The notes beneath the pieces were generated by a model. It was not told the origin of the DNA, searched no databases, and worked only from the letters and a program-made list of their open reading frames with translations. Shown in pieces: positions 20,783-29,035 of a stretch of 64,000 nucleotides of DNA. Source of the DNA: PALSA-1353 sp050014015 (GTDB lineage: Bacteria; Planctomycetota; Phycisphaerae; Tepidisphaerales; Tepidisphaeraceae). Each line of letters starts with the position of its first letter. Within the stretch, counting starts at the first letter, position 1. The stretch spans positions 62,001 to 126,000 of the forward strand of contig JBEKEC010000003.1 in NCBI GenBank assembly GCA_050014015.1, in the 5' to 3' direction. A program made the translations under genes and the position numbers.

Positions 20783-21526
20783 CTACAGATTCGCCGAATC
20801 GAGAGAATTCTTGTCGAGATTGATCCCGCATTCAATCTTCTCGTTTCCGGCCCAGCGGCCGGAGCGCGGGTCTTCGCCTTCGCCGACTGGGCGCGTGCAG
20901 CTCAGCGGGTTGCAGCCGATCGACGCATATCCCTTTTCCCATAGCGGATGGCGGGGAAGATCGTGTTTTTTCAAATAGGCGACAATCTCGCGATTCGTCC
21001 AGTCGAGCAGCGGGGAGATCGCGTGGCAGTTGAAACGCTGCGACCATTCGATGAATTGCCGGTCGGAGCGGGTGTGGGCCTGGTCGCGGCGGATGCCGCG
21101 AAGCCACGCTTTGGGGGCAAGCTCCTTCATGGCGCGCTGGAACGGCTCGTTTTTGTTGGCGGCGCAGCAGGCATCGACGTTCTTCCGCCAGGCGGGATTC
21201 TCCTCGCCGGCCTGGCGCAGATAGGTCATCGGATCGTTCCGCGTTCGATAAATCCAGACGTTCAGATTCAGCTGCAAACGCAACTGCTCCATGAACGCGT
21301 GGGTCTCGGGGAACAGATAGCCGGTGTTCACCCAGACGATGCGCATGCCCGGCTTGACGCGATAAACCAGATGGAGCAGGACGGCCGAATCGGCGCCGAA
21401 CGACGACGACATGACCATGTCGTCGCCGAACTGCGCGGCCGACCATTCGATGATGCGCACCGGATCGCTGGCCTGGAACATCTGGTTCAAGGTCGGCAGA
21501 TCGAGTTGTTGGGTGGCGATGGTCAT
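20783..21526 (-). CDS. cysH: Assimilatory APS/PAPS reductase (247 aa)
   Basis: Reduces adenylyl sulfate (APS) or PAPS to sulfite in sulfate assimilation. The PP-loop SSSFGADSAVL (40-50) binds the nucleotide, and ECGIN near the C-terminus carries the catalytic cysteine (Cys233). Cys120-Cys121 and a later cysteine pair are the [4Fe-4S] ligands that mark APS reductases, but here the second pair is C-NPLS-C (Cys205 and Cys210), four residues apart instead of the usual two. The start overlaps the stop of the upstream PHP gene in an ATGA (21523-21526), so translation is coupled. The ATG at 21526 is used; the frame continues to 21595. APS is the likelier substrate. Confidence 0.93.
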   Translation of the reverse strand: MTIATQQLDLPTLNQMFQASDPVRIIEWSAAQFGDDMVMSSSFGADSAVLLHLVYRVKPGMRIVWVNTGYLFPETHAFMEQLRLQLNLNVWIYRTRNDPMTYLRQAGEENPAWRKNVDACCAANKNEPFQRAMKELAPKAWLRGIRRDQAHTRSDRQFIEWSQRFNCHAISPLLDWTNREIVAYLKKHDLPRHPLWEKGYASIGCNPLSCTRPVGEGEDPRSGRWAGNEKIECGINLDKNSLDSANL

Positions 21527-22413
21527 ACCGATTTGGCGGCAGCAATTCCCGCTCGTTTCTTGTCCCGCAAAGCAACGATCAATTGGTCGAACCATTCGCG
21601 CGGCACGCGCCGCCCATTGGCGATTCCCAATTGAATGTCGGCTTTGTTACTTCCGTGAAAATCGCTTCCTCCAGTCTTCAGCAATCCGAAGCGGTCCGCC
21701 AAAGCGGTGTACTTTTCCACGAGGCCGGCATCGTGATCGCTGTGGATGACTTCGATGCCGGCCAGGCCGAGATCGAGCAAATCCTTCACGATGCGCTCGA
21801 TCTGGGCGTCGTTTTGATAGCGAAGCTGAATCGGATGCGCCAGCACCGGCAGGCCGCCGGAATCGAGGATCATGGCGACGGCCTGAGTGGGCGTGAGGCG
21901 TTCCTTGTCGAAATACGCCAGTCCGCCGGGGGCGAGATACTTGTCGAACGCCTGCTTGATGGAGCTGACGTATCCCTTGCGGGCCAGGATCGCGGCGATG
22001 TGCGGCCGGCCGACGACTTTCCCGCCCGCCTCCCGCTGGACCTCCTGCATGGTGACGGCCACGCCGAGCTTTTGCAGTTGATCGATGATTTTCGGATTTC
22101 GGCTGTCCCGGCCGGCCAGCAGCGCTTTGGTGAGATCACGCAGAGCGGGGCTTTGCGGATCGACGCCGTAGCCAAGCAGGTGCATCGTTCCCGGATGGGG
22201 AAATTCCGCGCTGATCTCGATGCCGGGCAGGAAATCCAGGCCAAGGCGGTTGGCCTCGGCCGCGGCCTCGGCGACGCCGGCGATGGTGTCATGGTCGGTC
22301 AGTGCCAAAGCTGAAAGGCCCTGATCGACAGCCAGGCGCACGACCTGCGCCGGCGGCAACGTGCCGTCGGAGGCGGTGGAATGGCAGTGAAGATCGACGA
22401 ATGAGGATGGCAT
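21523..22413 (-). CDS. PHP-domain phosphoesterase (296 aa)
   Basis: Member of the family that includes 3',5'-nucleoside bisphosphate phosphatase / RNase AM. Metal-binding motifs: DLHCHSTASDGT (His9, His11, Asp16), LTDHDT, FLPGIEIS, and VLAHPIQL and HSDHD further on. Some relatives hydrolyse pAp, the by-product of PAPS-dependent reactions. It sits between cysC and cysH, overlapping cysH by four bases, which suits a pAp-removing role (inference). A GTG at 22422 overlapping the cysC stop is an alternative start; the ATG at 22413 is chosen. No signal peptide, so cytoplasmic. Confidence 0.85.
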   Translation of the reverse strand: MPSSFVDLHCHSTASDGTLPPAQVVRLAVDQGLSALALTDHDTIAGVAEAAAEANRLGLDFLPGIEISAEFPHPGTMHLLGYGVDPQSPALRDLTKALLAGRDSRNPKIIDQLQKLGVAVTMQEVQREAGGKVVGRPHIAAILARKGYVSSIKQAFDKYLAPGGLAYFDKERLTPTQAVAMILDSGGLPVLAHPIQLRYQNDAQIERIVKDLLDLGLAGIEVIHSDHDAGLVEKYTALADRFGLLKTGGSDFHGSNKADIQLGIANGRRVPREWFDQLIVALRDKKRAGIAAAKSV

Positions 22414-22418
22414 AAAAC

Positions 22419-23030
22419 TCACGCCCGGAGATGGCCGCGTTGCTCCAGGTATTCGAGGATCAGCTTGGCCGCTTCCTCCGGCTTGTGCTTTTCCGTTTCG
22501 ATTAGAATCTCCGGCTTCTCCGGCGCTTCGTAGGGATCGTCGATGCCGGTGAAATTCTTCAGTTGGCCGGCACGGGCCTTCTTGTACAGGCCCTTGGGAT
22601 CGCGCTTTTCGGCCTCGGCCAGGGAAACCTGAACGTAGACCTCGACGAACTCGCCCGGCTTCAAACTTGACCGTACCAGATCACGGTCCTTTTTGTACGG
22701 GCTGATGAAGCTGGTGATCGCGATCACGCCGGCATCGGTGAAGAGTTTGGCGACCTCGCCGATGCGGCGAATGTTCTCGGCGCGGTCCTCGGCCGAGAAG
22801 CCGAGGTTCTTGTTCAGGCCCATGCGAACGTTGTCGCCGTCCAGGCGATAGGCGTGCTTCTTTTTGTGAAGCAGCATCTGTTCGAGAATGCAGGCGATGG
22901 TGCTTTTGCCGGAGGCGGACAAGCCGGTCATCCAGACGGTAACGCCCTTCTGGTTGAGCAGCTTCTGCCGCTCTGGGCGGCTGACGGAACCTTCGTGCCA
23001 GGTGATATTGGTTGCTTTTTGTTGGGTCAT
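22419..23030 (-). CDS. cysC: Adenylylsulfate kinase (203 aa)
   Basis: Phosphorylates APS to PAPS using ATP. The P-loop is GLSASGKST (36-44), followed by YRLDGDNVRMGLNKNLGFSA, DRAENIRRIGEVAKL and TSFISPYKKDRD, all typical of APS kinase. Length (203) is standard. The frame continues to 23045, but MTQQKATNITWHEG from the ATG at 23030 is the usual N-terminus. Its stop is adjacent to the PHP start, so cysC-PHP-cysH read as one unit. ATP sulfurylase is not in the window. Its PAPS could feed sulfotransferases if CysH uses APS. Confidence 0.95.
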   Translation of the reverse strand: MTQQKATNITWHEGSVSRPERQKLLNQKGVTVWMTGLSASGKSTIACILEQMLLHKKKHAYRLDGDNVRMGLNKNLGFSAEDRAENIRRIGEVAKLFTDAGVIAITSFISPYKKDRDLVRSSLKPGEFVEVYVQVSLAEAEKRDPKGLYKKARAGQLKNFTGIDDPYEAPEKPEILIETEKHKPEEAAKLILEYLEQRGHLRA

Positions 23031-23043
23031 GTGAATGAGTGGC

Positions 23044-23099
23044 AAGTTGCAAGTGCAAGTTGCAAGTTAAGACAAACTTGCAACTTGCACTTGCAACTT
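23044..23099. repeat. Perfect 25-base inverted repeat between cysK and cysC
   Basis: Arms at 23044-23068 and 23075-23099 are exact reverse complements around a six-base loop. Each is built from a repeated CAAGTTG/GCAAGT unit. It begins only 10 bases past the cysK stop and ends before the cysC start, so it could be a transcript-processing or termination hairpin inside the operon. Confidence 0.93.
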
Positions 23100-23108
23100 A
23101 CAACTTCC

Positions 23109-24071
23109 TTACTCCTCTTCAAACAACGGCGTGCTGAGATAGCGCTCGCCGAAGCTGCACATGATCGTGACGATCATTTTGCCCTTGTTTTCGGGGCGTG
23201 CGGCGACCTTGGCGGCGGCGGCGACGTTGCCGCCGGAACTGATCCCACCGAAAATTCCTTCCTCCTTAGCCAGCCGCCTGGCCCAGGCGAAGGCTTCCTC
23301 ATCGGTGATCTGAATCACCTCGTCAATGACGTTGGTATGCAGATTATTGGGGACGAAACCTGCGCCGATGCCCTGGATTTTGTGCCGGCCGGGTTTGACG
23401 GGCTGGTGCTGCATGGTTTGGGTGATGACAGGACTGGCAACCGGCTCGACGGCGATGGCCTTGAAGCCGGGCTTGCGGGATTTGATCACCTCCGCCACGC
23501 CGGTGATGGTGCCGCCGGTTCCCACGCCCGAAACCAGGATGTCCACCTTTCCGCCGGTGTCCTGCCAGATTTCCTCGGCGGTGGTCTTGCGGTGAATCTC
23601 GGGGTTGGCCTCGTTGTTGAACTGCTGGGGCATGAAGCTGTTTTTGTGTTCCTTGAGGATGGCTTCGGCGCGGTTGATGGCGCCGCGCATGCCTTCTTCG
23701 GCGGAAGTCAGTTCCACCTGAGCGCCCAGGGCTTTGAGGAGTCGGCGGCGCTCGATGCTCATGCTCTGGGGCATGGTGAGGATGAGCTTGTACCCGCGTG
23801 CGGCACAGACGAACGCCAGGGCGATCCCGGTGTTGCCGCTGGTCGGTTCGACGATGACGGTTTCCTTGTTGATCTTGCCGGCGCGTTCGCCCGCTTCGAT
23901 CATCGCCAGGCCGATCCGGTCTTTCACGCTGGACAACGGATTGAAGAATTCGCATTTGACCAGCACGGTTGCGTGGTCCTTGGGAATGATCCGGTTGAGG
24001 CGAACCAGCGGCGTTCCGCCGATGGTTTCGGTGATGTCGTTGAAAATGCGTCCCTGGGGTTTGATAGCCAT
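23109..24071 (-). CDS. cysK: Cysteine synthase A (O-acetylserine sulfhydrylase, 320 aa)
   Basis: PLP enzyme making cysteine from O-acetylserine and sulfide. The lysine that binds PLP is Lys50 in NPLSSVKDRIG; PTSGNTGIALAF and the phosphate-binding loop SGVGTGGTITGVAEV are present, followed by EPVASPVITQ. Full length for the family. AGGAG lies 11-7 bases before the ATG at 24071. The stop of the preceding 80-codon gene is three bases upstream, so the two are tightly coupled. The downstream hairpin at 23044-23099 separates it from cysC. It is the first of two paralogous synthases here (see 24877). Confidence 0.95.
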   Translation of the reverse strand: MAIKPQGRIFNDITETIGGTPLVRLNRIIPKDHATVLVKCEFFNPLSSVKDRIGLAMIEAGERAGKINKETVIVEPTSGNTGIALAFVCAARGYKLILTMPQSMSIERRRLLKALGAQVELTSAEEGMRGAINRAEAILKEHKNSFMPQQFNNEANPEIHRKTTAEEIWQDTGGKVDILVSGVGTGGTITGVAEVIKSRKPGFKAIAVEPVASPVITQTMQHQPVKPGRHKIQGIGAGFVPNNLHTNVIDEVIQITDEEAFAWARRLAKEEGIFGGISSGGNVAAAAKVAARPENKGKMIVTIMCSFGERYLSTPLFEEE

Positions 24072-24074
24072 GGG

Positions 24075-24317
24075 TTATCTCCTGTGTTGTTTGCCGTTCC
24101 TTTTCGCCGCCAAAGGCTTCAAAGATGTCACCAGCAATAAATCAATCGTTTCAAACGCATTCCCGTCCATGTCCCAAACAGATGCGATCCGCCCGGTTGG
24201 CGACAATTGAGCATAGTCCGGGTGTGGGACCTTCAGCGACCGGCCATCGGCAAGATGAATCCGAAACGGCGTGAACGGCGCCGCCTTCCAGAACGTGCGA
24301 AATTGATCGCTTGTCAT
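24075..24317 (-). CDS. Small unknown protein preceding cysK (80 aa)
   Basis: Small soluble protein with the pattern F-x4-APFTPFRIHLADGR-x3-VPHPDY and later WDMDGNAFETIDLLLVTSL, a family of short unknown bacterial proteins often found beside unrelated operons. A good RBS (AAGGA in AGAAGGAATTT) precedes the ATG at 24317, and its TAA lies three bases before the cysK start, so it is very probably translated and coupled to cysK. The 70-residue protein between rpoB and rpoC shows a similar pattern. Function unknown. Confidence 0.8.
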   Translation of the reverse strand: MTSDQFRTFWKAAPFTPFRIHLADGRSLKVPHPDYAQLSPTGRIASVWDMDGNAFETIDLLLVTSLKPLAAKRNGKQHRR

Positions 24318-24421
24318 ATAAAATTCCTTCTTACGTGCACTTCACGTTGGGTAACACCGTTCTGTCCGACTCCCATCGTAGTTCTTCCCGTCGCTGACGC
24401 CAAGAAGTCACTTCAGAAGGC

Positions 24422-24880
24422 TCACGTCGATTCCCTTTCCCTTGGCTCCCGGACAATCTCCTCCTGTTCGAATTGTTCGGTCGATTCGTCCAATTGCCAG
24501 CTTGTCAGATCGACCGGCTGGCGATTGGCGATGGCAACAATGACATAACTGTAAAACGGCCAGGCGTTCCGGCGATCGGTCTCGCTGGGCCGGGCGGTGT
24601 GGTTGGGATGGCTGTGATAAAAGCCCAGCACGGCCAGGCCGGCCTCGGCGGCGGACTTCTCCAATCGCATCAGCTCGCGCGGATCGAGTGAGAAGCGATG
24701 ATACTGCTCGTCGGCGGCAAAGAAATTGCTCAGCGGTGCCAGCCGAGCCACCACCCGGCGAACGCCCGAAGCGTCCGTGACGTCGCGTCCGAGCATCGCC
24801 CCGCAGCATTCGTTGGGATATGCCGCCGCGCCCTCCCGTTCAATCTGCCCGACTTGCTCGGGGGTTAGAATCAGGCTCAT
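24422..24880 (-). CDS. JAMM-type metallopeptidase (Mov34/MPN, 152 aa)
   Basis: Zinc peptidase of the Mec/QbsD kind, which cuts a peptide or cysteine from the C-terminal Gly-Gly of a sulfur-carrier protein. The full JAMM signature is present: Glu24 in PNECCG, then HSHP-x5-PS-x2-D (His89, His91, Ser99, Asp102). Length is usual for bacterial single-domain JAMMs. The ATG at 24880 overlaps the CysM stop (ATGA, 24877-24880), so they are translationally coupled. Neighbouring E1 and CysM genes make processing of a thiocarboxylate carrier its likely job (established for Mycobacterium Mec-CysO-CysM; inferred here). No carrier gene is in the operon. Confidence 0.9.
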   Translation of the reverse strand: MSLILTPEQVGQIEREGAAAYPNECCGAMLGRDVTDASGVRRVVARLAPLSNFFAADEQYHRFSLDPRELMRLEKSAAEAGLAVLGFYHSHPNHTARPSETDRRNAWPFYSYVIVAIANRQPVDLTSWQLDESTEQFEQEEIVREPREREST

Positions 24881-25833
24881 GGCCAATTCTCCGCTTCGAC
24901 ACTGGCCTCCTGCCAGAAAGGTTCGGAAAGATATTTCATCGCGGAATCGCAGAAAATGGTGACCACGACGCCTTGGTTGAGATTGCGGGCGAGCTGCAAT
25001 GCCGCATGGAGATTCGCCCCCGATGAAACGCCCACCAGCAAACCCTCCTCGCGCGCCAGGCGAAGGACCATTTGGTGCGCGTGGTCGGTATCAACCTCGA
25101 TCTGATCGTCGGCGAGCGATTCATCATAAATCCCCGGGACCAGCGCGGTAGCCATGTGTTTCAGGCCTTCCAATCCATGGAGCGGGCCATCCGGCTGCAT
25201 GCTGATGCACTGAACGGAAGGGTTAAGCTCCTTGAGGCGGCGAGTGACTCCGACGAACGTGCCGCTGGTGCCCAGGCCGGTGACGAAATGGGTGATCCGT
25301 CCTTCCGTTTGCCGCCAGATTTCCATCGCCGTGGTGTCGTAATGGGCGCGCCAGTTGGCATCGTTGTTGTACTGATCGGGATAGAAATATCTGTCAGGAT
25401 CGGCATCGACGAGCTTGCGAACGTGACGCTGCGCCCCATCCGTGCTTTCGTGCGGATCGGTCAGGATCAACTCGGCGCCGTAAGCGAGCAGGCATTGCTT
25501 GCGTTCGAGGTTGGCGTTTTTGGGCAGCGCCAGCGTCACCTTGTATCCACGCTCGGCGGCGATCATCGCGTATGCAATGCCGGTGTTGCCGCTCGTGGCG
25601 TCGATGATGGTCTTTCCCTTGGTGAGAAGCCCACGGCGTTCGCCGTCGAGGATCATGTTCAACGCGGCGCGATCCTTGACGCTTCCGCCGGGGTTGTACC
25701 ACTCGGCCTTGGCCAGCAATTCCACACCGGGCATGTCGTTGCCGATCCGCTTGAAGCGCACCATCGGTGTGTTACCGATCAACTCCAACACCGATCGGGT
25801 GTGCTTTGCCTGATGAACCGCCGTGAGAGCCAT
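24877..25833 (-). CDS. cysM: CysM-like cysteine synthase (318 aa)
   Basis: PLP-dependent synthase related to O-phosphoserine or O-acetylserine sulfhydrylases. Lys53 in NPGGSVKDRAAL binds PLP; DATSGNTGIAYAMI and VTGLGTSGTFVGVTRRL form the substrate and phosphate loops. It is more like the CysM/CBS-type branch than the CysK at 23109. It lies between an E1-like gene (56 bases upstream) and the JAMM gene (4-base overlap), the grouping expected for cysteine made from a protein thiocarboxylate. The frame is open to 26025, but the ATG at 25833 gives the family N-terminus. The symbol is by context; a plain second CysK is the alternative. Confidence 0.85.
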   Translation of the reverse strand: MALTAVHQAKHTRSVLELIGNTPMVRFKRIGNDMPGVELLAKAEWYNPGGSVKDRAALNMILDGERRGLLTKGKTIIDATSGNTGIAYAMIAAERGYKVTLALPKNANLERKQCLLAYGAELILTDPHESTDGAQRHVRKLVDADPDRYFYPDQYNNDANWRAHYDTTAMEIWRQTEGRITHFVTGLGTSGTFVGVTRRLKELNPSVQCISMQPDGPLHGLEGLKHMATALVPGIYDESLADDQIEVDTDHAHQMVLRLAREEGLLVGVSSGANLHAALQLARNLNQGVVVTIFCDSAMKYLSEPFWQEASVEAENWP

Positions 25834-25889
25834 ACAATTCCTACGGATAATAGAGGTAAACCGGGTGTAGTCAATCGTCGCTGATAACT

Positions 25890-26924
25890 CTAATTTCCAA
25901 CAAACCTTGCATAAAGTGAAGTCGCTCGCATCGGTTCGGTGGTTCCGTGGACGACAAGCCGGCCGTCGGGGAAGAGGGTCAGTTCGATGCCGGGCGGATC
26001 GTTCAGCTTGCAGCGAACAAACCAAGGCGAGCGAGCAACCGTTCCTATTTCCTGCCAGCGCTGGGCGGTCGCGCCCAGATCAATCGGCTTGCTCGAAGCA
26101 GCGGGAAGAACCTGCACGGCACGCCGACCGCAGAGGGTTGTAGTGAAATCACCGCCGCTCGTCGAGAGAAAGGGAAAATTTCTCTGCCGGCAACAGGGAC
26201 AATCGGAAGCGGCAAGGGCCGTGGAGGGCAACGAGCGAAATTCACCCGTCCAGGCGTTCAGGGCGATCAAGGCGGGCGATTCGCCGATGGCCGGTGGACC
26301 CTGGACCAGGAATCGGATCGCCGCCGCCGCCTGCAAGGCCCCCACCGCCGCCGCCGCCGGGCCTAGCACCCCGGCCGTGTCGCAGGTCGGCAATTCATTC
26401 GCGTTCGGAGGATTGGGAAAGACGCAACGCAGGCAAGCAGTCCGTTCCGGCCAGATTCCCCAAACCCGTCCTTCCACGCCGACGCATCCGCCGTAAACCC
26501 AGGGAATGCGATGCTTCACCGACAAATCGTTGATCAGGTAGCGAGTCGAGACGTTGTCCGTGCCGTCGAGAATGAGATCGACGTCCGCGAGGGATTCAAT
26601 ATTGGTCGCGTTGGCATCGGCGACGATCGGGTCGATCCGGACCTGGTGATTGATCTGGGCCAACCGGCGGGCGGCGGCGACGGATTTGGGCAATTCCTCG
26701 GCCGCATCACGCTCGTCGAACAACACCTGACGCTGGAGATTGCTCAGCTCCACCAGATCGCGATCGACGATGCGCAGGAACCCGAGGCCGGCGCGCGTCA
26801 GCAGCTCGGCCATTACCGATCCCAACGCGCCGCATCCCACCAGCAGCGCGCGCGACCGGCCCAGGCGCTGCTGGCCCGGCGGACCAATCTGCGGGAGAAC
26901 TTGCTGGCGGTCGTATCGGCCCAT
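25890..26924 (-). CDS. E1-like adenylyltransferase, MoeB/ThiF family (344 aa)
   Basis: Activates the C-terminal Gly-Gly of a ubiquitin-like carrier (MoaD, ThiS, CysO type) by adenylation. The ATP loop is GCGALGS (30-36), DRDLVELSNLQRQ is the classic E1 motif, DLILDGTDNVSTR follows, and two CxxC pairs (CLRC and CPCC) bind zinc. TCDTAGVLGP is the family's central motif. There is no C-terminal rhodanese domain; about 90 residues with LCGRRAVQ end the protein. It heads the operon with CysM and the JAMM peptidase. ATG at 26924, divergent from the YlbF gene 49 bases away. Confidence 0.93.
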   Translation of the reverse strand: MGRYDRQQVLPQIGPPGQQRLGRSRALLVGCGALGSVMAELLTRAGLGFLRIVDRDLVELSNLQRQVLFDERDAAEELPKSVAAARRLAQINHQVRIDPIVADANATNIESLADVDLILDGTDNVSTRYLINDLSVKHRIPWVYGGCVGVEGRVWGIWPERTACLRCVFPNPPNANELPTCDTAGVLGPAAAAVGALQAAAAIRFLVQGPPAIGESPALIALNAWTGEFRSLPSTALAASDCPCCRQRNFPFLSTSGGDFTTTLCGRRAVQVLPAASSKPIDLGATAQRWQEIGTVARSPWFVRCKLNDPPGIELTLFPDGRLVVHGTTEPMRATSLYARFVGN

Positions 26925-26952
26925 GACAAATGCCCGTTGACTCGATTATAGT
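26923..26952 (+). promoter_or_regulatory. Possible promoter for the YlbF-family gene
   Basis: ATGACA (26923-26928) and TATAGT (26947-26952) are 18 bases apart, upstream of the ATG at 26974, which also has a strong AAGGAG. The -35 overlaps the start codon of the divergent E1 gene. Consensus match is moderate. Confidence 0.4.
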
Positions 26953-26973
26953 GGCTGGCTGAAAAGGAGCGAC

Positions 26974-27354
26974 ATGCCCGTAGACACGCAGCAGATTCTT
27001 CAAGCGGCCGAGAAAGTCGGCCAATTGCTCAAGGAACACCCGACGGTGGAGAAATTCAAATCCGCGCAAAAGGCCGTGGCCGAGGACCCTGACGCCAGCC
27101 GAATGCTCGCGGAATTCGAGCGGCAGTTGGAAGCCCTCGCCCGGCAGGAACAGCAGGGCCACCCAGCCACCGATGCCCAACGAATGCAATTGGAAAGCCT
27201 GCAATCCAAGATCGTCTCGCATATCAAGATCAAGAACCTGAATCTGGCGCAGATGGAGTTCGTCGATCTGCTGCGAAAGATCAGCCAGACGTATCAACGT
27301 CCGCTGTCGGATGCGGTTGCCGGCGCGGCGGGGCAGAAACCGCCGGGGAGTTGA
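26974..27354 (+). CDS. YlbF/YmcA-family protein (126 aa)
   Basis: Helical protein of the YlbF family, whose Bacillus members help RNA processing, sporulation and biofilm control. Recognised from the helix-rich composition and pattern QAAEKVGQLLKEHPTVEKFK, DPDASRMLAEFERQLEALAR and the QMEFVDLLRKIS end. Strong RBS AAGGAG five bases before the ATG. The Gly-Pro C-terminus is unstructured. The next gene begins three bases after its stop, so the two form an operon. Activity in planctomycetes is unknown. Confidence 0.78.
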   Translation: MPVDTQQILQAAEKVGQLLKEHPTVEKFKSAQKAVAEDPDASRMLAEFERQLEALARQEQQGHPATDAQRMQLESLQSKIVSHIKIKNLNLAQMEFVDLLRKISQTYQRPLSDAVAGAAGQKPPGS

Positions 27355-27357
27355 CAC

Positions 27358-27909
27358 ATGAGCACCACTGATCCAGTACCCGCACCCGCGCCGGGCGAAG
27401 GCCCGCATGCCGAGCCGGATGACCGCGAGGAAATCTATTTCGAAGGCTCCCCGCCGGTCCGGGCTTTGGCGGGAAAATTGTGCCTCTACGTGCTGATCGG
27501 GCTGGCGCTGCTGGCCAGCGCGGTTTGGCTGATTCATAAACACGTCGGACCCTGGTGGCTGGCGGTGGCATTCATCGTCGCGGCACTGGTGATGCCGCTG
27601 GTTCCGTGGGTCCTCACCAAGTGTGTCCGCTACCGCATCAGCAACTATCGCATCGACTTTGAACGCGGCCTGCTGACGAAAAACATCGACACGATGGAAC
27701 TGTGGCACGTCGAGGATCTGCATTTTCATCAGTCGTTGCTCAATCAAATCTTGAACGTCGGCACGATCACGGTGCTATCGCGTGACGAGACGATGCCGCA
27801 CCTGGAGCTTCACGGCATCCCCAATCCGCGTCCGATCTACGAGATGCTGAAGCAGCGCGTGATCGCCGTGAAGCGCCAGCGCGGCGTCATCAAGATGGAT
27901 CCGGGATGA
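27358..27909 (+). CDS. PH-domain membrane protein (bPH2-like, 183 aa)
   Basis: Two transmembrane segments (about residues 40-60 and 66-85) follow a proline-rich cytoplasmic start. The rest is a bacterial pleckstrin-homology-like domain of the YdbT/bPH2 kind, with VRYRISNYRIDFERGLLTKNIDTMELWHVEDL, the characteristic ITNYRI...G...K...I.L..I pattern. Such domains sit at the inner face of the membrane; the role is unknown. It follows the YlbF gene by three bases. Confidence 0.8.
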   Translation: MSTTDPVPAPAPGEGPHAEPDDREEIYFEGSPPVRALAGKLCLYVLIGLALLASAVWLIHKHVGPWWLAVAFIVAALVMPLVPWVLTKCVRYRISNYRIDFERGLLTKNIDTMELWHVEDLHFHQSLLNQILNVGTITVLSRDETMPHLELHGIPNPRPIYEMLKQRVIAVKRQRGVIKMDPG

Positions 27910-28093
27910 GAAGAGATTGGCGATTGCCGATTGCCAAATGCCGAATGAAGGGTTGCGAGTTGCGTGTTGCGAGCCAGTGCATCCCCCGAAGTATTTCGAC
28001 TTAAGCAATCGCCAGCAGCTATCGCTACGCTGCGAATGGTTGATGGGTCGTCCCCTTGCACAATGCCGCGGCACATGCAAAACTTAAAGGAGT
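27910..28093. other. Intergenic region with short degenerate repeats
   Basis: Contains runs such as TTGGCGATTGCCGATTGCC and GCGAGTTGCGTGTTGCGAG near 27918-27975, decayed short repeats of a style seen elsewhere in the window. No gene seen; the ribosome-binding site AAAGGAG for the next gene is at its end. Confidence 0.5.
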
Positions 28094-29035
28094 ATGGCTT
28101 ACGTAATCCTTGCCACCATCGCAGCACCCGAGTCGACGCCCCTGCCGCCGCCGCCCTGGTATTTTAATCCCGGTAGCCTAATTTGCCCACTGATCGGGAC
28201 TGTGCTGTTCCTTCTCTTCGCGTATTTCTTCCGCACAAGGCAGCCCAAACCTCTCGATATTCACAAGATTGCTGTGCGCCATCGCGCCTTAGTGTGGTCG
28301 TTCCTCGGGTATTTTGTTGGTATAGCGTTATATGTTCTCGGGGAAGTCGCTAGCGAGAACCAGCTAACACGTCCCCAAGCCATTCACGCATTGAACATGG
28401 GCGCGATTGTTTTTTCTCTGTTACTCACTGTATGCTTCTTCCGACTTGCTCTGGCGCTTTACCCGTTGCCTACTGCGATCGGTTTAACAATCCTAACATT
28501 CATCCCTTTCGTGGGATTAATCCTGTTCCTTGTAATGAACCACGCCATCGTAAGCTTCCTCCGCGGCAATGGCATAAAGGTAGGCCTCATGGGTGCTACT
28601 GACGAGGCGGTGGAATCGGCGTTGTCCAGCCAAGCCGAGTTCAATGCCAAGCACGCACGGAAGCCGTTACACGCCGCGGCGTTTAAGGGCGATATAGCAG
28701 TGGCGCGGTGCCTTATCGCCGACCAGACTGAGATCAATGCTAAGGACAGCGGTGGCGAGTCGCCATTGCATTTGGCGGCATCCGCGGGGCAATTAGCTAT
28801 GGTCGAACTGCTACTGGCGAACCAGGCTGACGTAAACGCCACGGACAGCGACGGCGAGACTCCTCTGCATCTTGCGGTCTTCCAGGGCCACAAGGAAGTA
28901 GCAAAGTTGCTACTCGCCAACAAAGCAGAGGTTAATGCTAAGGACAACGATGGTGAGACTCCAATGCACGTTGCAGTGTGTGAAGGCCACAAAAACATGG
29001 CGAAATTGCTGCGCCAGCACGGTGGCCACAAGTAG
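28094..29035 (+). CDS. Membrane protein with C-terminal ankyrin repeats (313 aa)
   Basis: Four transmembrane segments in the first 160 residues (about 29-45, 70-90, 101-119 and 130-155) are followed by four to five ankyrin repeats, near-identical in style: KPLHAAAFKGDIAVARCLI, SPLHLAASAGQLAMVELLL, TPLHLAVFQGHKEVAKLLL, TPMHVAVCEGHKNMAKLL. Good RBS AAAGGAG before ATG 28094. The repeats would be a protein-binding module on the membrane; the partner is unknown. Base composition is visibly less GC-rich than its neighbours and codon use looks different, so recent acquisition is possible. Confidence 0.83.
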   Translation: MAYVILATIAAPESTPLPPPPWYFNPGSLICPLIGTVLFLLFAYFFRTRQPKPLDIHKIAVRHRALVWSFLGYFVGIALYVLGEVASENQLTRPQAIHALNMGAIVFSLLLTVCFFRLALALYPLPTAIGLTILTFIPFVGLILFLVMNHAIVSFLRGNGIKVGLMGATDEAVESALSSQAEFNAKHARKPLHAAAFKGDIAVARCLIADQTEINAKDSGGESPLHLAASAGQLAMVELLLANQADVNATDSDGETPLHLAVFQGHKEVAKLLLANKAEVNAKDNDGETPMHVAVCEGHKNMAKLLRQHGGHK

